Source: Rhodeus uyekii
Taxonomy: Eukaryota > Chordata > Actinopteri > Cypriniformes > Acheilognathidae
NCBI GenBank assembly: GCA_037043235.1
Contig: JAWRVZ010000472.1
Span: forward strand, 124,501-188,500
Length of the DNA stretch: 64,000 bases
Reading direction: 5' to 3'
The notes under the pieces are model-generated. The model saw only the letters and a list, made by a program, of their open reading frames with translations, ran no database searches and was not told where the DNA came from. Made by a program: the position numbers and the translations under genes. Positions 44,645-55,114 of this stretch are shown here, piece by piece (the first letter of the stretch is position 1; every line of letters begins with the position of its first letter).

Positions 44645-46504
44645 ATGCATCTGTACGTGTCAATTGTTTTTCTTTTGATTCTTCTTACTGGAGGTACAGA
44701 ATCATTCACAATGTTTTAGATATTTGTAAAGTGTAAAGAAGTAAAATGAGTCATTGAATATTTCTTTCTTTTTTGTTGTCATTTCAGGATTCTCTCTGGA
44801 ATGTTATCAATGTCATGATCAACTAGAAGTTCCTTGTAAACAAACTATGGAATGTTACAATGAAGATAAATTTTGTGCGCATTCAAGAAGAGCACATTAT
44901 ATGGGTAAGTCACATGTGCACATTTACTTTTGTCGACCTCGAAGTTGTCACATTATTTTAAAATACTTCAAAAATTATTGCAACATATAGTTTAAAATAG
45001 TTGTAGAAGGTATATCAAGTCATGCTGAACAAGAAAACAAAAATATAAACATCTTGCTGCCAATTTCTGAATTACAAGTTGAGTATTTTATGTTCGTAGA
45101 GACTCATATTTCCACTGTCTTAATCACTATATGATCTGTTATTGTAAGGAGCTTGGATTTGCAGAAAAATGTTTACTGGGTTTGTAAAAAATGGCAGCTA
45201 ATTACAAATAAAATAAAATTATCAAAGTAGTGTTGAGTTGTATCATAACTGACCACCATGTATTTTTCCCATCTGAACCAAAACCAAATAATTTAATTTC
45301 CTTATTTTCTTAGCTGGCACAACAAAAGAAATCATTTCAGCCACTTGTGTTTCATCTAATACTTGTAAAGATTGGTCTTTTACCTCAATACCCTCAAGAA
45401 TGGAAAATTCTGTCCAGTGTTGCGACACCGACTTGTGCAACGAAACACCTGCACCAGGTATGCTTCTTTATTTAACACTCGTCTAAGTGTCAAAACTATG
45501 TATAAACTAAAAAACAAAACAAAAAATTCTCTTTTTCAGGATACTTTATTATTTCAGGTTACAGAACACAGAGTGGTTAAATGATAAAATTCTGCAAAGA
45601 TTAGTGGGCAAAAATTCCTCCACAGCTGTAAAAGACTTATTGCAAGTTATGGCAAATGCTTGATTGCAGTCGTTCCTGCTTAAGCCCCAACCAGTTATTA
45701 GGTTTAGGAGCAAACCCTTTTTCACACAGGGCCGTGTAGTTTTGCATTTGGTTTTCTTTTAATAATAACAATCTTCATTTAAAAACTCTTTTTGTGTTTA
45801 CTTGTGTTATCAAGTAAATCAGGAAGGGGGCAAACACTTTTTCACACCACTGTATGTCACAACTATGAATGTGATATTACTCATTTCTGATCCCACAGTT
45901 GAGGAATTGTTGTTTGATTTCAGTGTTTCATAGAAACAATGAAAATGTTCTTTTGCTTCTTTCACAGTCTTGAACTCTCAACCCAATGGGAAGAAATGTT
46001 ACAGTTGTAACTGGGAGGACTGCTCAGAAACTGTGAATTGTCGGGGGAATGAGAATTACTGCTTTACTGCAAATGGTAAGAATTTTATAATGGATGAAAA
46101 AAATTAAATAATTATTAGTTATTTAGCTAGAATACAATTACTTGACCTTCTGTATTGCCATAAAATGTCTGAGGTCTTGTTACTTTTTTCTTTTTGTTGA
46201 TGCAGTAGTTTATACAGTTATTCCTGACATCACAAGGCCAGTTTTAATGTGTCGGTACAGCACCTCAGGTTGTCTTTCATTCATGATTTGATTTCTGTTT
46301 ATATTTTTAACAGACCGTTTTTCAGGCTCATCAGTGGCTATGAAAGGATGTGCATCTGAATTTGCATGCGGGGAGTCAGGATTAGTTATTGGACCTGGCG
46401 TGAACTTCACATGCTGTGAGGGGACTCTGTGTAACTCTGCTGAGAGAATCACTCAGAGATTCCTGTTTCTCTGCTGTTCTTTATTCTACTTCCTGCTGAA
46501 CTGA
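44645..46504 (+). CDS. Two-domain Ly6/uPAR (LU) GPI-anchored surface protein, five exons
   Basis: Exons 44645-44693, 44788-44904, 45314-45457, 45968-46075 and 46314-46504. All introns are phase 1 with GT-AG ends and join to a 202-residue protein. Residues 1-17 are a signal peptide (MHLYVSIVFLLILLTG). Domain 1 runs from LECYQCHDQ to CCDTDLCN. Domain 2 runs from KKCYSCNWEDC to CCEGTLCN. Both end in the CC-x(4)-CN signature of three-finger LU folds, and one domain per pair of phase-1 exons is the family norm. The last 15 residues (RFLFLCCSLFYFLLN) are hydrophobic with no charged tail, which fits a GPI-anchor signal. Such proteins sit on the outer cell surface as receptors, inhibitors or adhesion partners; the ligand cannot be told from sequence. 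Domain 2 has a near copy at 42159-42621. A MITE lies in intron 3. Confidence 0.9.
45590..45860. mobile_element. Non-autonomous DNA element in Ly6 intron 3
   Basis: It carries words such as GCAAATGCTTGATTGCAGTC and GGGGGCAAACACTTTTTCAC, ends with ACACCACTGTATG, and belongs to the same family as 23690-23885. Its last 75 bases are also present at 41984-42058 before the duplicated Ly6 domain, so the segment was duplicated after this insertion. Confidence 0.6.
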
Positions 46505-46693
46505 ATTCAGATTCTACAGAAAGACGTCAGGAGCCACATTACTGTGCTGCTTACTCTGATAGACCACGCAATGTTAACTATCTGCTTGTTTTAATTTTCC
46601 TAAATTCCTAAACTCTAATATGAATACACTGAAAGAGAACTTATATAAGCATTTAGTTGGTTCTGACCCCAGTATGTGTTTTGAAATAATAAT

Positions 46694-46699
46694 AATAAA
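46694..46699 (+). terminator. Poly(A) signal AATAAA of the Ly6 gene
   Basis: The first AATAAA after the stop codon, 190 bases downstream. It lies in an AAT-rich run, so it could be fortuitous. Confidence 0.45.
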
Positions 46700-46876
46700 A
46701 TATCTGAAGAAATATTTTCAGACCACAACAAGCATTTATAATATATAATTAATCAAAGAAAGAAGAATGTCAAAGTCAATACTTTTTTAAATAAACACAC
46801 ACTTAGAGAGACAAAAAATAACATCATGTGTGTTTCCTTTGACTGACTGAATGTTTCTTTTTTTTGTGTTGATCAG

Positions 46877-46998
46877 TATCTTGATCGTGTGAGAGTTGAT
46901 CTGGATTATGACAGAGGAACAGTGTCATTCTCTGATCCTGTAACTAACACACATATACACACATTCACAACCACCTTCACGCTTTCCATTCTTCTGCT
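46877..46998 (+). pseudogene. finTRIM B30.2 (SPRY) fragment
   Basis: The sequence encodes LDRVRVDLDYDRGTVSFSD followed by THIHTFTTTFT, nearly the same as the C-terminal SPRY of the intact finTRIM gene (30565-30670). It then loses frame by a deletion. Both ends are cut, and it is isolated between the Ly6 gene and transposons. It is a leftover of yet another finTRIM copy. Confidence 0.85.
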
Positions 46999-46999
46999 G

Positions 47000-48028
47000 T
47001 TTACCTTGTGACTCACTGAGATCTCACAGTTCAATAGTCAGTAAATGTTACTCCTGATTGTCCTGCTTTCAGTGACAGTGAGGATCTGGCATCTTTACAG
47101 TTTTATTAAATTATAATACTGTGTACGCATCACTTATTTTGTGTTGACCAAATTGATGAAACAGTGAAATAAAAATAAAAATTATGATTAAAGCTGAAAA
47201 CAGAAGTCTAATATACTCCCAGCTACCAAATCTTTGTTCTAAAACGAGGTTTAAATGTAACGCATGTTTTCTAAAGCCGTCAGAACAGATCTAGCATGAA
47301 AGAAAAAAGTAATGTTTCAAATCTCTATACAGCCGACTTTAAGAAGTGCGTGATCCAGAGAAGGTGCCGTGACATCAAGATGGTGTAAATCTCACCAAAT
47401 CGCTCCAACAAAGGTTTCTGATAAGCGGCGAAGAATCACTGCGCATTCTGTCTTTTCAATGCTTTCAATTTAATTCACAATTATTCTTTATCTGACTATT
47501 CTTAGGTTGGAATGCCAGTTAGTTATTGCTCATTTCTATGGTAATACTATCTAGTAGACACTTGATTGCTCTATTTAACCCTTAACTTTTATTATTCTCG
47601 CTCATTCGGGTCTCAATGTATCAAAATATCAAATATACAAATATTTTTTATGTTATTGTTTTAAGATATAAAACATCTTATCAAGTTTCTCACCCCAATG
47701 GCCGATAATTTTGCTTAAATTTATTTAATTAGTTTCATTTTCTTTGCATGATTTTTTTTTTTTGTGTAGTGTTGCAATTATTTTGGAGCAACCTGACTTA
47801 TACATAACAGTAATATAAACATATTCATGCTTAAAAGAAAACAAAAAACAACTTTTATTTCATTGGAACTGTAAGGCCATTCCAGTAACTGTAATTTGAC
47901 AGTATTTGAGACTTTGAATTCATATGTTTTATTATTATTGTAGTTGTTTTTATTTACCATATGATTATTCTAAAGAAGAACACTAAATTAAATATGCAAT
48001 GCCTGATGAAAATATAAATCCCATAATC
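47000..48028. other. No recognised gene
   Basis: AT-rich sequence without exons or element ends that I can support. Confidence 0.4.
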
Positions 48029-48036
48029 CTGTAATG

Positions 48037-48200
48037 CAGTGGTTTTCACATCTGCCCAGGTTTTGTCTCCCTCATCTATCACATCTGATTCAACTCATCC
48101 ACTCGTTAACAGAGACTGAAAGACCTGAAGTGTGTGTCCGATAAGAGAGACACACAAACCACACAGTTATGCTACAACAGGACAGGTTTGAAAACCACTA
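48037..48200. mobile_element. hAT-type MITE with perfect 8-bp duplication
   Basis: The ends are CAGTGGTTTTCA and TGAAAACCACTA. CTGTAATG flanks it at 48029-48036 and 48201-48208. At 164 bp it cannot encode a protein and must have been moved by a hAT transposase. Confidence 0.92.
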
Positions 48201-48948
48201 CTGTAATGATTCAGTTCAGTAAAATATTCACTTCCTCTGTGATCAGTGTGAAATGAGATGTGAATCCAGCTGATCATGCTTTTATTACTGAATTTTGACT
48301 ATTTTGTTCCTCATACTGAACCATAAGGACTTAAAGTGTACAGAATATAGTGCCAGTTAAGTTGTAGTTTAATAAATGAAACATTTATCATGTGTCTTTC
48401 TCTGTCGTTTAATGATTCTCTCTGGGCCAGGGATTCCCACACTTTTAAAATGATCAACTCAATGAGATCTACCAACAAAAAAAAACAAAAAAAGTTTAAC
48501 TCAAATAAATACACTTCAAATGCATGTTGCTGCTCCTGCATGCATCTTTACATGGAATTCATATTTTAATCAAGAATAAACAAAATAATAAATCTTTATT
48601 GTTCATATTCAATCATAACACTAAACTCAACACTTGCAGCACAACAGATGACAACAGCCTGGACATTTCTCTTATTCTGATGACTTACACTGACTGGAAT
48701 CAGACAGTTCTGCAGAATCCGTGCAGTAGTTGCTGATGGCCAGTCTCTGGACAGCGTTGATAGTCAACACCGTCAATTACTTTTTCAAATCAACCGAAAA
48801 CTATGCGTCTTCTTCATAAAGACATACTGTGGAAAAAAGTCTTCCTCCCACTCAGCATGGAAATGGTATGTTTTTGACATCTTGCATGATAACGCATTGA
48901 TTTTCAAATGGTTTCAAATTTTATACCTATATTTTGTAAAGTATAGTC

Positions 48949-50915
48949 ATGTGCATAAGCTACCAAATAGTACTAGTACTAGTAAATTTAAATTTACATT
49001 CTGCACTGTTGAGGGACATAAAAAGCAAATATACAACTTCATATGATGAACGAGAGAGGCAGATTATCTCCAAATTGGTATCTGGGCAAATTGTGAAAAA
49101 GTACCGCATGCAGAAATATGGACAGAGTGCCATTGGTCTTCCAAGAAGAAGGTGGAAGACTTTAGATGTAAATGCACTTTCTTTCTCTCGTAAAGAAAAG
49201 CTCCGCATTCCAACACATATAAAAACAAGTATTAGAGCCTTCTATGACCGGGATGATGTCAGTCGGCTCACCACTGGGAGAAAACAGACAATAACACGAA
49301 ACAAAGTGAAAAAACAGAAGAGATTTCTTGTTGATACACTGTTAAACCTTCACACAAAGTTTCAGTCTGAAAATGCAAACAGAGCTTTGTCCTACAGTCT
49401 CTTTTGCAGACTTCGTCCCTTCTGGGTTGTACATCCAACCATTCAAGACAGAGATACTTGCATGTGCAAAATCCATGAGAACCTCGGCTTTGTGGTTGAC
49501 AAGTTGAAGAAACTAAATTTGCTTCCCAACTCAAACCTTGAGAAGCTAATAGAGGAGGTATCTTGCAGCACCAGCAGTAAGGAGTGCATGTATGGAGAGT
49601 GTCCCAAATGCAAACTGAAAAGCTTCCCACTGGATACTGTTACCAATGCATCGATGCAGATAACATACACACAGTGGGTACTGGAGGAGAAAGAGAAGAA
49701 CAGAACACCACAAGAAAATGAGGCTGTGTCATTCAAAGTGACAAAAAACAAAACAAATCGAAAGCTCTTTAGAGGAATTCATTGAGCATTTCACATGCTT
49801 GCTGCATAAGTTCAAGAAGCATGTGTTCAACATCAAGCAGCAGTTCTCATTCTCCAGAGAACTAAAGAGAAGTCTGTCCTCACATAAATGTATTATACAT
49901 GTGGACTTCTCTGAAAACTACTCGTGCAAATACAGTGCTGAGATCCAGGCTGTGCATTTTGGTGCCTCACACCAACAGGCAACAATGCACACAGGTGTGT
50001 TATATGTTGGTGACAGTGCTAGCCCTCTATGCTTCTGCACCATCTCTCAATTGAAGCAAAAAGGACCCCCGGCAATCTGGCAACACTGTGGTCCACTTCT
50101 TCAGCGATGGCCCTTGTACTCAATACAGGCAGAAAGCTAATTTCTTCCTGTTCAGTACTGAGTTGAGCAAGAGGGGCTTTGAGAGTGGCACCTGGAATTT
50201 CTTTGAAGCTAGTCATGGCAAGGGTGCTCCTGATGGTGTTGGGGGAGTGTTGAAAAGATTGGCAGATCAGCTTGTGAGTCAAGGGCGTGACATCCCTGAT
50301 GCCATCGCACTCTACCGAGCGCTACTGACCACTGGCACCACAGTGAAGCTCTTTTATGTGGAAACCAAGAAAATTGTGGATGCATACCATAACATTCCAG
50401 CAAACATTCCATCGGTCCCTGGGACAATGCGAATACACCAAGTGGTCACCAACAGAAAAGGCCACTTGATCTCCAGGGACGTCAGCTGTCTGTGTGCTAC
50501 ACAAAATAATCTGTCCTGCACATGTTTCAACACTCACCACTTCACCTTCCCTCTACTGTCAGCTACCTCAAACATACCAGTCAGACCTCAACCAATCCAG
50601 TCAGAGGAGCACCTGACAGAAGAACTTCAGGGACCCCAGGAGATCGACTGGAATGACGACCAGATTATCGGAAAATGGTGTGTCCTGACATATGACAAGG
50701 AGATCTACCCAGGAATCATTGTGTCAAAAGATGAAGGAAATGTCCAAGTGAAGTGCATGCACTGTGCTGGACCGAATAGATATTTCTGGCCAGCCCGTGA
50801 GGACAGCATCTGGTACATTCTTGATGACATTTTAAGAATGATTCCTGCTCCTCTTAATGTGACAGCACGGCACGTAGAAACACGTAAAGACATCTGGTCA
50901 AAACTTGTTGGGTAG
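48949..50915 (+). pseudogene. DDE-type transposase gene, two frame breaks
   Basis: The first frame (48949-49785, 278 codons) starts with a basic region, including GQSAIGLPRRRWK, and holds several CxC/CxxC pairs (CMYGECPKCKLK) that may bind zinc. The frame then shifts near 49760. 49760-50070 continues with the core (HVDFSENYSCKY, near 49898-49933). It shifts again or loses bases near 50085. 50088-50915 carries VHFFSDGPCTQYR, TWNFFEASHGKGAPDGVGGV and a C-terminal segment (GKWCVLTYDKEIYPGII) that looks like a small Tudor/SH3-like barrel. D, D and E/D candidates are thus all visible. I know this layout from multi-copy fish proteins but cannot name the superfamily with confidence (Sola2 is one candidate). 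Candidate ends: GTCAACACCGTCAATTAC near 48762 and GTAACAGGGTTGAC near 51570. Confidence 0.65.
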
Positions 50916-51848
50916 GCAGACAGGAATGATACATTAAGTGACTTTTGTTTATTCTGTTAAGGCCAAACATGTTCAATTGGTCATTTAATTACAATGTAAT
51001 GTTAAAGTTTTAATAAAACAATTTGTTTACATTTACATCCGCAGAATCATCATTTTCCAGAATTTTTATGCTAAAAGATCTCAATAGAGCTGTCTCAAAA
51101 ATATGCTGATTAGTCATGTTGAATTAAAGGTTTATGAGTGTCCAATTAATACTCCATTACACCCATAACTGTAACTCAAACAAGCAGTATAACCAATACT
51201 GTAACTGTTGTCAACCCTGTTGCCGATGTGTCAACCCTGTTACTTGTATTATATTCTAATATCATTTAAAAAATGAAAATAAAAATGTAATCAACTAACA
51301 GTAAATGTTTAGTAAGAGAGGCTAATAATCCACTCAAAGTTGAATTGTGGTATTTTATTTTTGTTTCCAGACATTTTTCTTAAAACAGAAGATGCTGGGA
51401 GAGTATTATTTGGAAATGAACATATTCATCCACAAAAAAACAAAAAACTTTCAATATTCTCAATTCACAAACACCCTTAATGTAACAAGGCGGAGTTTAT
51501 CTTTCATAATATATCAGATTTGTTCTATATATGTATTTAAAACATTTTCAAAAAGTAATTAACATGTCAGTAACAGGGTTGACCAAATACAGACAGTTAT
51601 GTTGGTTATATGAAAAAATAAATAAAAATAAGTAAGCCTGAGATGGCACGGCACTTTTTCCTGAGAGGTAAGGATCTACTTCATCCAAAAAGGGGCTTAA
51701 AGATTTTCAAAACAGTACTTTGAAAATCAAACATTAAAAGTGGGAAATGGCACGTTTTCGTATAATGACCCACTAGCTTGAATCCTTGTGAAGAATGAAA
51801 AACATGTCCTGATGAATATAGAAAGTGTGCAAGTGAAAGAGTAAAATG

Positions 51849-51952
51849 ACAAATTAAGTGCAGATTTGATGTTTGCTGTGTATATTTATTAAAAATACTA
51901 TAGTATTTTACTAAATATACACAGCAAACATCAAATCTGCACTTAATTTGTA
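51849..51952. repeat. Near-perfect 104-bp palindrome without loop
   Basis: The centre lies at 51900/51901. The arms are complementary over about 50 bases each (for example GCAGATTTGATGTTTGCTGT against its mirror), apart from one single-base length difference and one substitution near the centre. Confidence 0.93.
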
Positions 51953-51969
51953 ATTCGAGGCACTTAATT

Positions 51970-52083
51970 CGAGGCATGGCGTTACAATGGGGATATAAAA
52001 AAATACATGCATCAACTAACAAACTTTAGGAGGTTAGTTGATGCATGTATTTTTTTATATCCCCATTGTAACGCCATGCCTCG
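51970..52083. repeat. Perfect 51-bp inverted repeat with 12-base loop
   Basis: 51970-52020 is exactly complementary to 52033-52083. The right arm contains the first 17 bases of the solo LTR at 52067, and the left arm carries their inverted copy. Confidence 0.95.
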
Positions 52084-52746
52084 CCACACCACCAGAGGGA
52101 GCCCATGTTCATGGTCTGTCTGCTACCGCTCCCTCTGCGACCACTTCCTGTTTGAGGACTATATAAGTGCTGGGATCATTCATGGACTTTGCGATGTATT
52201 GCCCGGTCTGCCCCCCACTCTGTGGGCAGAGTCGCTTTACTAGCCATGTTGTCTTGTCTCATTGTTATGTCTAGCCATGCTTTTGCTTTACTTGGTTTCT
52301 TGCTTTGTCATGTTTTGGGGTTTAGCTCCATGTCATGTTGAACAGTTTAGTCTATGGGAATGCCGTAACCTTGCTGGTAGCACAGCCCTACTAAGCCTTA
52401 GCTAGTACTGCTAGTGGTAATGCCAAGCAACCTTACTGGTAGCATAGCTTTCTGTACCATGTTTGTCATGTTGAGCTTATGCCATGTCATGTCTAGCAAT
52501 GCCATGTCAAGCTATGTCATGTTTCTTTGTTCTTCTACCATGTTTACCATGCCATGCCAAGTTTATTCATGCCAAGTTTATCCATGCCTTATTTACTTTT
52601 TGTATCATGCCATGTCTTCTATGTTTCATGTTTTGGACTGATCCTTTGTTGCTGACCTCACGCCTGAATATCGTTTCTGATCTGGATTGTCCCAAAAAAT
52701 AAACTGCACTTGGATTCTACTCGGCTTAACGCCTCCTGTCATTACA
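52067..52746 (+). mobile_element. Solo LTR with perfect 5-bp target duplication
   Basis: It starts TGTAACGCC and ends TGTCATTACA, flanked by CCCAT at 52062-52066 and 52747-52751. CTATATAAG near 52160 is a TATA element and AATAAA near 52699 a poly(A) signal, so it reads on the plus strand. The middle is rich in ATGCCATG-like repeats, which create spurious open frames. Confidence 0.92.
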
Positions 52747-52751
52747 CCCAT

Positions 52752-53255
52752 CAGGATTTTAAAACAAATTTGATTTAAAAACATTAAGAAAAAAATACTT
52801 TTTTCTTAAGTCCTGTAATTTGTTTTTTGAATCTCTCTGGAGCTTCAGTGTGTTTCGAAATTATTTGACAAAGATTTGTTGTTGGCAGACCCTGGAGAAA
52901 CTCTGACAAACCAAGAGCGATAAAGTGAATGTTTATTTGAGTATGTTCGATATCAATATTTGTATTTTTCCATTGTTATTTAGGGATGTACTTGAGAATG
53001 TTTCAATGCACACTCATTTTGAATGCATTTTGTTAAATTATAACCTGAAGAAATCCTGATGTTCCTGATCTGTTAAACACTTACCAGGAAGAGACTGACT
53101 TTATTTTGTCCTTTCTGTCAAACTGACTCTTTTCTCTATTGACAAAAGCAGTAAAGAATTAACGATGGATGAAGAATGAAGAGAAAGGTTTGCTTTGAAT
53201 AGACAGCAGATCTTTGTGATTTCTTGTGGTTAATCATTATTGAAACCGTTGTTCA
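52752..53255. other. Spacer and leader of the third finTRIM copy
   Basis: 53100-53290 matches the 5' leaders at 18990-19090 and 22690-22826, which shows that upstream sequence was duplicated with the gene. No other feature was recognised. Confidence 0.5.
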
Positions 53256-55114
53256 GGAAGTGAAAGTAAAGTTCAGATTTCTGGAGTTCAAACAGAGAAA
53301 TGCACTTCACTATCTGAAGATGATTTTTCTTGTCCTGTGTGTCATGAGATCTGTGGGATCTGTAGGATCCTGTTCTTCTGTCATGTTCATTCCTGTTCAT
53401 TCTAGTCACAGTTTCTGTAAAGAGTGTCTTCATCAGTTCCAGAGAATCAAGGAAACTCAGGAGTGTCCCGATTGCAGGAGAAGATCCTCAAGAGATGATC
53501 CTCCATTTAATCTTGCATTAAAAACTGTCTGTGAGTTGTTCCTGAAGGAGAGAAATGAGAGACGTTCATCAGGATCTGAGGAGATCTGCAGTTTACACAG
53601 TGAGAAACTCAAACTCTTCTGTCTGGAGGACAAACAGCCTGTGTGTTTAGTGTGTGTTAACTCAAAGAAACACGAAAATCATAAATTCAGACCCATCGGT
53701 GATGGTTTCATCATATAAGGTAAGACAGATTTAAATATAGGGCTGCTCAGTGTGTGTGTGTGACGTTTGCATGTTATGTCTGTGTCTGTGTGGGTTTCCT
53801 CTATGTGCTTTGATTTCCGTGGTACTCAAAAAAACATTTGACATTTATGAATTGGAGACTCTAAAATTGTCTATAGGTGTGGATGAGAGTGTGAATGTAT
53901 GTGAGCTCTTTGATAGACTGATCATCTGTACAAGGTGTTCCCCCACTTTAGGTCAAATGTTGGGTTGGCCTCCAGCTTCACCACAACTGTGCAGAGGATA
54001 ATAGATGGATAGATGGACGAATGGATGCACAAATGGATGGCATAATCATAAAGTACAAATGTCTTATAGATTTTCTCCTTAAATTCTAGGAAGAGTTTGA
54101 TACAGCACTGAAGTCCTTACAAGAGAAACTCAAACACAATGAAAACATTAAAAGAGAGTTTGAGAAAACAGTTCAACACATCAAGGTGAGGATTGACTAT
54201 TTTATGTGCACAGCTGAATTGATTTGTTTGACATAATTACATGTTCATTTGTTAACTGAAACCCATACACCGCCATTAGTGCTGAATGATGACCAGGCAC
54301 GTACACCTTTGTCAGCTGGTTATTCAACAAGTGGGTGGTATTAATGTGTCAGTGCTAATCCCAGTGGCTAGCGCAAACCCACTTTAATTTGGGAAAATGC
54401 AGACAATGTGAAGAGAGACTGATGAGATTCATATATTTCAAGAACATCTACTACTATATTACTAGTACTTCATAAAGTTACATTTGTAATTTAACTAACC
54501 CACATTTCCCCACTCGCTCTTCATGCTGCTGCAGAATAAGTTGCGTCTTTGAGATGATTGAAGATGATGTGATTTGATTTCAGTCTCAAGCTGAACACAC
54601 AGAGCGTCAGATTAAACTGCAGTTTGAGAAGCTTCATCAGTTTCTCAGAGAGGAAGAAGAAGCTACAATCACTGCACTGAGGGAGGAAGAGGAGCAGAAG
54701 AAGCAGATGATGAAGGAGAAGCTGGAGGAGATGAACAGACACATCTCAGATCTTTCACTCACAATCAAAGACATGGAGGAGATGATGAAAGCCAGTGACG
54801 TCTGCTTTCTGAAGGTCTGATTTCACATCATTGCTTGATCATTGGTTCATTGATTGAGTTCTTGATGATAAATGGTGTGTTTGTTCTGCAGGAGTTTCCA
54901 GTCTCAATGGAAAGGTGAGTGATCTGCTGGTGTCTCTGGTCTCTCTGGTTCTGATCCAAAGCCACTGCAGTTCTGACTCCTGAATGTTCTTCCAGAGTCC
55001 AGATCTCACAGCCGGATCCACAGATGGCTTCTGGATCTTTGATTCATGTGCCGCGTTACTTGGGGAACCTGCCGTTCAGAGTCTGGAAGAAGATGCAGGA
55101 CATCGTCCAAAACT
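53256..55114 (+). pseudogene. finTRIM pseudogene with broken RING and no B30.2 exon
   Basis: Exon 1 (about 53300-53717) has insertions around ATCTGTGGGATCTGTAGG and TTCATTCCTGTTCATTC that shift the frame between the CPVC start of the RING and the SHSFCKECLHQF part. The B-box is recognisable (CSLHSEKLKLFCLEDKQP), but a change before the donor creates a TAA stop. Exons 2-5 (54090-54185, 54584-54814, 54892-54914, 54996-55114) keep the same sizes and near-identical sequence to the intact gene, with good splice sites. After exon 5 the homology fades and no B30.2 exon appears before 56 kb. The B30.2 fragment at 46877 lies upstream and cannot belong to it directly. Confidence 0.85.

Noticed and set aside
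52243..52702. Open frames rich in M, C, H and S
   Set aside because: They come from ATGCCATG-like repeats inside the solo LTR.
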